Assembly (NCBI RefSeq): GCF_900091315.1 | Contig: NZ_FLSP01000039.1 | Span: forward strand, 1-64,000 | Length of the DNA stretch: 64,000 nt | Direction: 5' to 3' | Origin: Streptomyces sp. DI166 | GTDB taxonomy: Bacteria > Actinomycetota > Actinomycetes > Streptomycetales > Streptomycetaceae | In this document: positions 38,936 to 46,478 of the stretch, one piece after another | Position numbering within the stretch: position 1 is the first letter of the stretch | Layout of the letters: each line of letters begins with the position of its first letter | Notes under the pieces: generated by a model | The model's input: the letters and a program-made list of their open reading frames with translations, nothing else | Told to the model about the DNA's origin: nothing | Database searches by the model: none | Position numbers and translations under genes: made by a program

Positions 38936-39608
38936 GCCGGTCCTGGGCCTGGGTGGCGATGACGGCGGCCTGGATGCGGCGCTCCACGCCGAGCTTGGCC
39001 AGCAGGCGGGAGATGTGGTTCTTGACGGTCTTCTCGGCGAGGTAGAGGCGCTGGCCGATCTGCCGGTTGGTCAGCCCCTCGCCGATCAGGAAGAGGATCT
39101 CCCGCTCCCGCTCGGTCAGCCCGGGCAGGGCGTCCGGCTCGGGCTCCGGGTCCGGGCCCTGGCGCAGCCTCGCCATCAGCTTGGCCGTGGCGCTCGGGTC
39201 GAGCAGGGACTGGCCGGAGGCGACGGTCCGCACGGCCGACACCAGGTCAGAGCCCTTGATCTGCTTCAGCACGTACCCGGAGGCGCCCGCCATGATCGAG
39301 TCCAGCAGGGCCTCCTCGTCGTCGAACGAGGTCAGCATCAGACAGGCCAGTTCCGGCATCCGCGAGCGCAGCTCCCGGCACACGGTCACGCCGTCCCCGT
39401 CCGGCAGCCGCACGTCCAGGACCGCGACCTGGGGACGCAGGGCGGGGGCGCGGGTGAGGGCCTGCTCGGCGGTGGAGGCCTCGCCGACGACGGTGATGTC
39501 GGGTTCGTCGTTGAGGAGGTCGTGCACTCCGCGTCGTACGACTTCGTGGTCGTCCAGCAGGAAGACCCGGATCGGGTTGTCGGGGCCCGGCTGCTCGCCG
39601 TCCGCCAT
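38916..39608 (-). CDS. devR: DevR/DosR/OsdR-type response regulator (NarL/LuxR family)
   Basis: 230 residues. The receiver domain has the acidic pocket (LLDDHEVVRRGVHDLL), phospho-acceptor Asp about 65 (VAVLDVRLPDGDGVTVCREL), the Thr/Ser strand CLMLTSFDDEEALLDSIMAGASGYVLKQIKG, and a LuxR-type HTH (LTEREREILFLIGEGLTNRQIGQRLYLAEKTVKNHISRLLAKLGVERRIQAA). Block-by-block it follows mycobacterial DosR, including SGYVxKxIKG and AEKTVKNxxSRLLAKLGxERR. No sensor kinase is adjacent in the window. Six DosR-like boxes surround it, so it is the likely activator of the nar, adhE and hmp units under hypoxia or NO. Confidence 0.93.
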   Translation of the reverse strand: MADGEQPGPDNPIRVFLLDDHEVVRRGVHDLLNDEPDITVVGEASTAEQALTRAPALRPQVAVLDVRLPDGDGVTVCRELRSRMPELACLMLTSFDDEEALLDSIMAGASGYVLKQIKGSDLVSAVRTVASGQSLLDPSATAKLMARLRQGPDPEPEPDALPGLTEREREILFLIGEGLTNRQIGQRLYLAEKTVKNHISRLLAKLGVERRIQAAVIATQAQDRLKQQGH

Positions 39609-39717
39609 CGGGATGCACCTCGTTCCGCGCTGTCCGCTCGCCCGTGCCGCACGCGCGCGCCGCGCGGTACGGGACCTGTCTGTCGTTGATCTTGCGTCAT
39701 CCGGGGCCGAAGGGCCA

Positions 39718-39731
39718 GGGCCTGTCGGCCC
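39718..39731. promoter_or_regulatory. DevR/DosR-like dyad between devR and the CBS-BON gene
   Basis: GGGCC-TGTC-GGCCC, extended by A and T to a perfect 6+6 repeat, in the 298-nt divergent gap. It is 110 nt from the devR start and 175 nt from the CBS gene start, so it could give autoregulation or CBS-gene control. Confidence 0.6.
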
Positions 39732-39906
39732 TACCGGTCACGGATACCCGGTCGGCCCAGGTCGCCGCCACCGAGCAAGCCCGGGCAATTCGGACCCCGG
39801 CCAGGGACCCTCGGCCTCTCCCCCGGAGCCCAATGCGTGGGTGACGCTCTAGAGCAACGCCGGTCCGTTTGCCTCACGGGCGGCGGACGACGAAGGGAGT
39901 TGCCCG

Positions 39907-40608
39907 ATGGCCCGCACTGTCGGCGAGGTGATGACCAGCGAGGTCGTCGAAGCACGCCGGGATACGTCGTTCAAGGAGCTGGCGCGGCTGCTGGACCGCC
40001 ATCGCATCAGCGGCCTGCCCGTGGTGGACGACGACGACAAGGTGGTGGGCGTGGTCTCCGAGACCGACCTGATCCGCCGCCAGGCGGCCAGGTCCGCGCA
40101 CGCCGGTGCGCGGCGGTCCCGTACGCCCGCCTCGCGCCGCCCGCTGCGCGACGCCTTCCTGGCGGGCCAGGCCACGACCGCCGCCGAGCTGATGTCGTCG
40201 CCGGCCATCACCGTGCACCCGGAGCAGCGCGTCGAGGACGCCGCCCGGGTCATGGAGCGCCACCGCGTGAACCGGCTGCCGGTGGTGGACGAGGAGGACC
40301 GGCTGATCGGCATCGCCACCCGGCGTGACCTGCTGCGCGTCTTCCTGCGCACGGACGGGGAGATCCGCCGGGACGTCGTCGACGCGGTCCTCGTCCGGGC
40401 CCTGGGCCTGCCGCCGCACTCCGCCGACGTCTCGGTCCACGACGGCATGGTCACGCTCGCCGGGCAGGTGGAGCAGCGCAGCGACATCGCGCTCGCCATC
40501 CAGCTGACGTGGCGGGTGGACGGCGTCGTCGGCGTGGTCAACGAGCTGACGTACCGGGTCGACGACACCGAGTCGCCCACGCGGCACCCGTCGGTACTCG
40601 GCCACTGA
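39907..40608 (+). CDS. CBS-domain pair protein with C-terminal BON domain
   Basis: 233 residues. CBS 1 (about 3-60) reads TVGEVMTSEVVEARRDTSFKELARLLDRHRISGLPVVDDDDKVVGVVSETDLI; CBS 2 (about 93-150) reads AAELMSSPAITVHPEQRVEDAARVMERHRVNRLPVVDEEDRLIGIATRRDLL. The BON domain (about 155-215) reads VSVHDGMVTLAGQVEQRSDIALAIQLTWRVDGVVGVVNEL. CBS pairs sense adenosine nucleotides; BON may bind membranes. Relatives with this order occur in mycobacterial DosR regulons (hypoxia-response protein type), which fits its position next to devR. Confidence 0.9.
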   Translation: MARTVGEVMTSEVVEARRDTSFKELARLLDRHRISGLPVVDDDDKVVGVVSETDLIRRQAARSAHAGARRSRTPASRRPLRDAFLAGQATTAAELMSSPAITVHPEQRVEDAARVMERHRVNRLPVVDEEDRLIGIATRRDLLRVFLRTDGEIRRDVVDAVLVRALGLPPHSADVSVHDGMVTLAGQVEQRSDIALAIQLTWRVDGVVGVVNELTYRVDDTESPTRHPSVLGH

Positions 40609-41156
40609 GCACAAGCCCCCGGGCGGGGCCCCACGACACCCGTACGCACTGAGCAGCCGACCCGCGCGGCACGAGCACGAAACGCCACCGCGCCGACCCA
40701 CCACAGCCCAGCCACCGGCCCCGGCAAACCGCCTCGGCCCGCGCAGTCCCACCCATACCGCCCAGGCCGAGCACCGCAGCCGCACGTCCTGCCCATGCTC
40801 GGCCACCACCCCGCGCGACACCACGTCACTCGGCGCCCGCCCTGGACGCGGCCCGCGCCCGCCCACCGGACCCGACGACCACCCGGGCCCGCGCAAACCG
40901 CCCACCCACGCCGCCCAGACCGAGCACCGCAGCCCCACCGCCCTCGGTGCTCGGTCCCTGGGGCATGCCCGGAAGTGTGGGCCGTTGGGCCCTGGAACTC
41001 GGGGCCGGTCGGGCATCGGGCGGGTACCGGGCGGACCTGCTCGGCGAGGCGGTGCCCGCGGGACGCTGATCGTGGAGCGGCGCTGATCCCCCGCAGCGTC
41101 GCTCCACTGACGGGCCGCCGACCGCGCGGCCGCTACGGGGACGACGGAGGCCACAC
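40609..41156. other. 548-nt gap upstream of adhE with imperfect direct repeats and a hairpin
   Basis: No gene is convincing here. A 28-nt C-rich segment at 40758-40785 recurs at 40911-40938 with about two or three differences, each preceded by a similar GCAAACCGCC stretch. CCGAGCACCG (40920-40929) pairs perfectly with CGGTGCTCGG (40945-40954), a 10-bp hairpin that could terminate or shield transcription. A DevR-like box follows at 40979. The strand is strongly C/A-biased between about 40620 and 40945, perhaps a decayed gene. Confidence 0.5.
40979..40992. promoter_or_regulatory. DevR/DosR-like dyad upstream of adhE
   Basis: GGGCC-GTTG-GGCCC, 165 nt before the adhE ATG. Same 5-4-5 form as the boxes before narK, narG and the NirK operon. 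A much weaker half copy lies at 41002-41015. Confidence 0.6.
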
Positions 41157-43853
41157 ATGACGCGCCACGACCGCACCGCCACCGCCACTGCCGGCCCGAC
41201 CAAGGAACGGTCCGGCACCGCCGCCAAGGCCAAGGCTCCGTCCGACACCGCCGTCGCTGTCGACCGACTGGTCACCAACGGGCTCAAGGCCCTGGCCGAC
41301 TACGAGTCCCTGGACCAGGAGCGGATCGACCACATCGTGAAGAAGGCGTCGGTCGCCGCCCTCGACCAGCACACCGCGCTGGCCCGGCTGGCGGTCGAGG
41401 AGACCGGGCGCGGCATCTTCGAGGACAAGGCCGCGAAGAACATGTTCGCGTGCGAGCACGTCACGCACAGCATGGGCCGGATGAAGACCGTCGGGGTCAT
41501 CGCCCGCGACGAGATCGAGGACATCGTCGAGATAGCCGAACCGGTCGGTGTGGTCGCGGCGGTCACCCCGGTCACCAACCCGACCTCCACCACCATCTTC
41601 AAGGCGCTGATGGCGCTGAAGACCCGCAACCCGGTCGTCTTCGCCTTCCACCCCTCCGCGCAGCGGTGCAGCGCCGAGGCCGCCCGGATCGTCCGGGACG
41701 CCGCCGTCGCCGCGGGCGCGCCCGAGCACTGCGTGCAGTGGATCGAGGAGCCGTCCGTCGAGGCGACCAGGACGCTGATGCACCACCCGGGTGTCTCCCT
41801 GATCCTCGCCACCGGCGGCAACGCCATGGTCAAGGCCGCCTACTCGGCCGGGAAGCCCGCCCTGGGCGTCGGCGCGGGCAACGTCCCCGCCTATGTGCAC
41901 AAGAGCGCCAAGCTGCGCCGCGCCGTCAACGACCTCGTGCTGTCGAAGTCCTTCGACAGCGGCATGATCTGCGCCTCCGAGCAGGCCGTCATCCTCGACG
42001 AGGAGATCTACGACGCCGCCCTCGCCGAATTCCGCACCCTGCACGCCCACTTGGCGACCCCCGAGGAGAAGGCGAAGCTGGAGGAGTTCCTGTTCCCGGC
42101 CGGCAAGGCGCCGGGCGGCGGCTGCGAGCCGAAGGTCAACTCGGCGGCCGTCGGGCAGAGCCCGGCGTGGATCGCCGAGCACGCCGGGTTCACTGTCCCG
42201 GCCGACACCTCGATCATCCTGGTCGAGGCCGACCACGTAGGGCCGGACGAGCCGCTCACCCGGGAGAAGCTGTGCCCGGTGCTCGCCGTGCTGCGCGCCG
42301 GTTCCGAGGAGCAGGGCTTCGACCTGGCCGCCGACATGGTCGCCTTCCACGGGCAGGGCCACAGCGCGGTCGTACACACCGAGGACCGGGCGCTGGCGGA
42401 GGCGTACGGCAGGCGCATGAAGACCGTGCGCGTGATCGTCAACTCCCCGTCGTCGCAAGGGGCGATCGGCGGCATCTACAACGGGCTGCTGCCCTCGCTC
42501 ACGCTCGGCTGCGGTTCCTGGGGGAGCACATCGGTGTCCAACAACGTCTCGGCCGCCCAGCTCCTCAACGTCAAGCGGGTCTCCACCCGGCGCAACAACC
42601 TCCAGTGGTTCAAGGTGCCCCCGAAGATCTACTTCGAGCCGCAGGCCATCCGCTACCTCCAGTCGATGCCGGACGTGCACCGCGTCACGGTCGTCACCGA
42701 CGCCACGATGACCCGGCTGGGCTTCGTGGACCGGGTGAGCCGCGTGCTGCAACGACGCCCGGAGCCGGTGACCCTCCAGATCATCGACAACGTGGAGCCC
42801 GAGCCGAGCATCGACTCGGTACGCCGGGGCGCGGACCTGATGCGGGACTTCAACCCGGACACGATCATCGCCCTGGGCGGCGGTTCGCCGATGGACGCGG
42901 CCAAGGTGATGTGGCTGCTGTACGAGCAGCCCGACATCGACTTCGCGGACATGCGGCAGAAGTTCTCCGACATCCGCAAGCGCGCCTTCCGCTTCCCGGT
43001 CCTCGGGTCCCGTGCCCGTCTGGTGTGCATCCCGACCACCTCCGGCACCGGCGCCGAGGTCACCCCGTTCGCGGTGATCTCCGACCCGGCGACGGGCAAG
43101 AAGTACCCGCTGGCCGACTACGCCCTCACCCCGAGCGTGGCCATCGTCGACCCGCTGCTCACCGCCGAACTGCCCCCGGCGCTCGCGGCCGACAGCGGCT
43201 TCGACGCCCTCACCCACGCCATCGAGGCGTATGTGTCCGTCTACGCCAACGACTTCACCGACGGCCTCGCCCTGCACGCGATACGCCTGATCTTCGGCAA
43301 CCTCGAAGCGGCCGTGAACAACCGCGACAACGCGGCCGAGGCGCGGGAGAGGATGCACAACGCGGGCACCATCGCGGGCATGGCCTTCGGCAACGCCTTC
43401 CTCGGCATCGTGCACGCCATGTCGCACACGCTCGGTGCCACCTTCCGCATCGCCCACGGCCGCACCAACGCGGTCCTGCTGCCCCACGTCATCCGCTACA
43501 ACGGCACCGTCCCCACGAAGCTCACCGGCTGGCCCAAGTACGAGAACTACCGGGCCCCGGAACGCTTCCAGGACATCGCCCGCGCCCTGGGCCTGCCCGC
43601 CGCCACCGCCGCCGAGGGCGTCGAGTCCCTCGCCGTCGCCGTGGAACGGCTCCGTGACGCGGTGGGCATCGAGCCCTCGTTCCAGGCCGTCGGCGTGGAC
43701 GAGCAGAGCTTCCTCGACGCACTGCCGCAGCAGGCGATGAACGCCTACGAGGACCAGTGCGCCCCGGCCAACCCGCGCATGCCGATGCTGGACGACATGC
43801 GGGAACTGATGCGCCGGGCGTACTACGGACGCGCTGCGGGGACCGCCGTCTGA
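41157..43853 (+). CDS. adhE: Bifunctional acetaldehyde-CoA/alcohol dehydrogenase AdhE
   Basis: 898 residues. The N-terminal CoA-acylating aldehyde dehydrogenase domain (about 30-470) carries catalytic Cys about 272 in SFDSGMICASEQAVI and the NAD-binding LATGGNAMVKAAYSAGKPALGVGAGN. The C-terminal iron-dependent alcohol dehydrogenase domain (about 490-890) carries IIALGGGSPMDAAKVMWLLYE, IPTTSGTGAEVTPFAVI and the iron-binding Asp/His set in DSGFDALTHAIEAY and GIVHAMSHTLGATFRIAHG. It reduces acetyl-CoA to ethanol, regenerating NAD when respiration fails. A lysine/alanine-rich N-terminal tail (1-30) is extra. A DevR-type box is upstream and a 16-bp terminator downstream. Confidence 0.96.
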   Translation: MTRHDRTATATAGPTKERSGTAAKAKAPSDTAVAVDRLVTNGLKALADYESLDQERIDHIVKKASVAALDQHTALARLAVEETGRGIFEDKAAKNMFACEHVTHSMGRMKTVGVIARDEIEDIVEIAEPVGVVAAVTPVTNPTSTTIFKALMALKTRNPVVFAFHPSAQRCSAEAARIVRDAAVAAGAPEHCVQWIEEPSVEATRTLMHHPGVSLILATGGNAMVKAAYSAGKPALGVGAGNVPAYVHKSAKLRRAVNDLVLSKSFDSGMICASEQAVILDEEIYDAALAEFRTLHAHLATPEEKAKLEEFLFPAGKAPGGGCEPKVNSAAVGQSPAWIAEHAGFTVPADTSIILVEADHVGPDEPLTREKLCPVLAVLRAGSEEQGFDLAADMVAFHGQGHSAVVHTEDRALAEAYGRRMKTVRVIVNSPSSQGAIGGIYNGLLPSLTLGCGSWGSTSVSNNVSAAQLLNVKRVSTRRNNLQWFKVPPKIYFEPQAIRYLQSMPDVHRVTVVTDATMTRLGFVDRVSRVLQRRPEPVTLQIIDNVEPEPSIDSVRRGADLMRDFNPDTIIALGGGSPMDAAKVMWLLYEQPDIDFADMRQKFSDIRKRAFRFPVLGSRARLVCIPTTSGTGAEVTPFAVISDPATGKKYPLADYALTPSVAIVDPLLTAELPPALAADSGFDALTHAIEAYVSVYANDFTDGLALHAIRLIFGNLEAAVNNRDNAAEARERMHNAGTIAGMAFGNAFLGIVHAMSHTLGATFRIAHGRTNAVLLPHVIRYNGTVPTKLTGWPKYENYRAPERFQDIARALGLPAATAAEGVESLAVAVERLRDAVGIEPSFQAVGVDEQSFLDALPQQAMNAYEDQCAPANPRMPMLDDMRELMRRAYYGRAAGTAV

Positions 43854-43865
43854 CCCGTGGCGCCG

Positions 43866-43912
43866 GGCCCTGTGCATGGGGGCCAGGGCCAAGTGACCCC
43901 ATGCACAGGGCC
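43866..43912 (+). terminator. 16-bp perfect hairpin after adhE
   Basis: GGCCCTGTGCATGGGG (43866-43881) pairs perfectly with 43897-43912 around a 15-nt loop, starting 12 nt after the adhE stop. Its right arm runs into the DevR-like box at 43908. Confidence 0.8.
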
Positions 43913-43921
43913 GTTCGGCCC
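43908..43921. promoter_or_regulatory. DevR/DosR-like dyad upstream of hmp
   Basis: GGGCC-GTTC-GGCCC, with flanking A and T giving a perfect 6+6 repeat, 119 nt before the hmp ATG. Its first half shares bases with the adhE terminator, so the two signals overlap. No NsrR-type A/T-rich palindrome was seen in this gap. Confidence 0.6.
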
Positions 43922-44040
43922 TACTTCGGCCGGTGTCGGGAAACGGCCCGAAACCGGCCTTCCGTCCCTGATACACAGTGGGGTGCCGCCCGACGTGACG
44001 CGGCACTCTTCCCTCACCACACCCCTGCCCGGGAGGCTTC

Positions 44041-45255
44041 ATGCTGTCCCCAGAGTCCGCCGCCGTGGTCCGTGCCACCCTTCCCGCCGTGGCCGGAGCG
44101 CTGGACGAGATCACCACGCGCTTCTACGGCACCATGTTCCGCGACCGACCGGAACTGCTGGACGGACTGTTCAACCGCGGCAACCAGGCCAGCGGCGACC
44201 AGCGGCGCGCGCTGGCCGGTTCGATCGCCGCGTTCGCCACCGCCCTGCTCGACAACCCGGGTACCCGGCCGGACGCCCTGCTGGACCGGATCGCGCACAA
44301 GCACGCCGCAGTCGGTGTCACGGACGACCAGTACACGATCGTCCACAAGTACCTGTTCGGCGCGATAGCGGAGGTGCTCGGCGACGCCGTCACCGCCGAG
44401 GTGGCCGCCGCCTGGGACGAGGTGTACTGGCTGATGGCCGGGGCGCTGATCGGCCGCGAGGCCCGCCTCTACCAGGACGCGGGCGTGGCCCCGGGCCAGG
44501 TCTGGCGGAAGTGGACGGTCGTCGAACGCCGCACCGAGACCCCGGACGTGGTGTCCTTCGTACTCAGCCCCTCCGACGGCGAACCGGCGCCGCGCGCCCG
44601 CGCGGGCCAGTACGTGAGCGTGCGGGTGCGGATGCCCGACGGGGTGCACCAGCCGCGCCAGTACAGCCTGTCCTCCGACCCCGGCGGCGATCTGCGCCGG
44701 ATCACCGTCAAGCGGGTCACCGGGGCGGACGGCACCCCCGACGGCGAGGTGTCCACGCTCCTGCACAGCCAGGTCAACGAGGGCGACGAGCTGACCCTCT
44801 CCGCACCGTTCGGCGACGTGTTCCTCGACGACCCGGCCGACACCACGACCCCGCTCGTCCTGGTCTCCGCGGGCATCGGCGGCACGCCCATGACCAGCAT
44901 CCTGGCCCACCTCCACGCCATCGGCTCGACCCGCCCGGTGCTCGTCCTGCACGCCGACCGCTCCCCCGCCGAGCACGCCCTGCGCGGCGACACCCGCGCA
45001 CTGGTCGGACGGCTGACCGGCGCCCGCACCGTGTTCTGGTACGAGCGCCCCGGCCCGGAGGAGCCCAACGCGCGCGAGGGCCTGATGAACCTCGACGGCG
45101 TCGAACTCCCCCAGGACGCCACGGTGTTCCTGTGCGGGCCGCTCCCGTTCATGCGCGACGTCCGGGCCCAGCTGCTGCGCGCCGGTGTCCCCGCGCAGCG
45201 CATCCGCTACGAGGTCTTCGGCCCCGACCTCTGGCTGCCCGACGCGGCGTCCTGA
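44041..45255 (+). CDS. hmp: Flavohaemoglobin (NO dioxygenase) Hmp
   Basis: 404 residues. The globin domain (1-about 135) contains FYGTMFRDRPELLDGLFNRGNQASGDQRRAL and the proximal-His region IAHKHAAVGVTDDQYTIVHKYL. The FAD domain (about 150-255) contains RARAGQYVSVRVRMPDGVHQPRQYSLSS. The NAD domain (about 265-400) contains LVLVSAGIGGTPMTSILAHL and ATVFLCGPLPFMRDV, ending YEVFGPDLW. It converts NO plus O2 to nitrate with NAD(P)H. It would remove NO made by the NirK-like and Nar enzymes. Its last 49 nt overlap the convergent kinase gene. Confidence 0.95.
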   Translation: MLSPESAAVVRATLPAVAGALDEITTRFYGTMFRDRPELLDGLFNRGNQASGDQRRALAGSIAAFATALLDNPGTRPDALLDRIAHKHAAVGVTDDQYTIVHKYLFGAIAEVLGDAVTAEVAAAWDEVYWLMAGALIGREARLYQDAGVAPGQVWRKWTVVERRTETPDVVSFVLSPSDGEPAPRARAGQYVSVRVRMPDGVHQPRQYSLSSDPGGDLRRITVKRVTGADGTPDGEVSTLLHSQVNEGDELTLSAPFGDVFLDDPADTTTPLVLVSAGIGGTPMTSILAHLHAIGSTRPVLVLHADRSPAEHALRGDTRALVGRLTGARTVFWYERPGPEEPNAREGLMNLDGVELPQDATVFLCGPLPFMRDVRAQLLRAGVPAQRIRYEVFGPDLWLPDAAS

Positions 45256-46151
45256 GCCCCGTCCGGCCGCGCTGCGGGCAGCCGGACCGTCACGGCCAGG
45301 CCGCCCGCATCGCGGGCGGCGAGGTCGAGGGTGCCGTCGTGCGCGCGGACGACGCTGCGCACGATGGCCAGGCCCAGTCCGGCCCCGGCGTGCTCGTCAC
45401 CGCGGACGCGGTCCGTACCGCGCCGGAAGGGCTCGGTGAGGGTCGGCACGAGTTCCTGCGGCACCGGGTGACCGGTGTTCTCGACCCGCAGCACACTGGT
45501 GTCGCCGTCCGTCTCGCTGCGGACGGTGACGGTGCCGTCGGCGGGAAGGTTGTGGACGAGGGCGTTCTGGACGAGGTTCGTCACCATGTGCAGCAGCAGC
45601 TCCGGGGAGCCGCTGGTCCACGCCTCCCCGCCACGGACGTCGAGCGTGATGCCCTGCTTCTCGGCGAGCGGGAGCAGGGTCTCGGCGGCTTCCTCCGCGA
45701 GGAGGGAGAGATCGACGCTGTCGCGGGTGAAGCCCGCGCGGTCGCTGCGGCTGAGCAGGAGCAGGGCCTCGACGAGGCCGATGGCCCGCGTGTTGACCGC
45801 GTGCAGGCGTTCCAGGACCTCCCCCCGGTCCCGGGTGGGGTCCTCGCGGGCGACGTCGAGGAGCGTACGGGAGACGGCGAGCGGGGTGCGCAGCTCGTGC
45901 GAGGCGTTGGCGGCGAACCGGCGCTCTTCCTCGACGTGGGACTCCAGTTGGTCGAGCATCGCGTCGAACGTGTCGGAGAGCTCCCGGAATTCGTAGCACC
46001 CGTGCCACCGCCCGGCCACACACTGCGGCGCGGCCATCAGCAGCGGCCGCCGGACCACGATCAATGCGAGCAGGCCGACCACGGCCAGACCGCACACGAC
46101 GATCCGGCGCGCCCGGCGAGATGACGCTGACACTGACGCCTCGCGATTCAT
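45207..46151 (-). CDS. Sensor histidine kinase, shortened at the N-terminus
   Basis: 314 residues. The catalytic half is intact: FAANASHELRTPLAVSRTLLDVARED (H box, His about 86), NLVQNALVHNLPADG (N box), RVRGDEHAGAGLGLAIVRSVVRAHDG (G box). The sensor half is abnormal. Only one hydrophobic helix (about 17-36) precedes CYEFRELSDTFDAML, the C-terminal end of a HAMP linker; the usual two transmembrane helices, extracytoplasmic sensor and first half of HAMP are missing, and no response regulator adjoins. The C-terminal tail is antisense to hmp. It may be a decayed or truncated kinase. Confidence 0.7.
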   Translation of the reverse strand: MNREASVSASSRRARRIVVCGLAVVGLLALIVVRRPLLMAAPQCVAGRWHGCYEFRELSDTFDAMLDQLESHVEEERRFAANASHELRTPLAVSRTLLDVAREDPTRDRGEVLERLHAVNTRAIGLVEALLLLSRSDRAGFTRDSVDLSLLAEEAAETLLPLAEKQGITLDVRGGEAWTSGSPELLLHMVTNLVQNALVHNLPADGTVTVRSETDGDTSVLRVENTGHPVPQELVPTLTEPFRRGTDRVRGDEHAGAGLGLAIVRSVVRAHDGTLDLAARDAGGLAVTVRLPAARPDGAQDAASGSQRSGPKTS

Positions 46152-46175
46152 GCCCTCATTGGAGCCGGGGGCGGA

Positions 46176-46478
46176 TCACGACGGCGTATGCGAATTCCGA
46201 TACGCGGACGATACGTGCAGCACCCGAGCAGAAAACTGGACCGGCAACACCGCTCCGCGGGCGGATACTCTCGCTTGGCGAATGGCTGGCGGGAGATCCG
46301 GAGGCGTCCCGCGTCGTCGTAACTCACGTTCCGGACAAGGCCGTAGAAGCCGGTCCACGGCCCGTTCCACATCCGCGTCGGACATCTGGGGCGGAGGGGG
46401 TGAGGGGCTCGGTGCGGCGGTTGCCAGCAGGGCCACTGTCACCCCTGCCGCGGTCATCCGTCCGACGGCGGCGCTCAC
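46176..46478 (-). CDS. Possible small exported protein coupled to LysR (tentative)
   Basis: A 100-residue frame from GTG 46478, which overlaps the LysR stop by 4 nt (GTGA). It has a short hydrophobic segment (MTAAGVTVALLATAAPSP) that could be a signal peptide, a Pro-rich stretch, then MSDADVERAVDRLLRPCPERELRRR. I do not recognise a family. The overlap and the signal-like N-terminus favour a real gene; the A/T-richer 3-prime end and lack of homologues known to me argue against it. Otherwise the 323-nt gap 46152-46474 holds nothing recognisable. Confidence 0.3.
   Translation of the reverse strand: MSAAVGRMTAAGVTVALLATAAPSPSPPPPQMSDADVERAVDRLLRPCPERELRRRGTPPDLPPAIRQARVSARGAVLPVQFSARVLHVSSAYRNSHTPS

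Noticed and set aside
43930..44040. NsrR binding site before hmp
   Set aside because: The gap is GC-rich and has no A/T-rich palindrome of the kind bound by NsrR.
41133..44117. A frame of almost 1000 codons antisense to adhE
   Set aside because: Same GC-frame effect; adhE has full-length homology on the plus strand.
45207..46151. The kinase as partner of the DevR-type regulator
   Set aside because: Its HisKA/HATPase motifs are of the OmpR-type group, not the HisKA_3 type that partners NarL/DosR regulators, and it is over 5 kb away.
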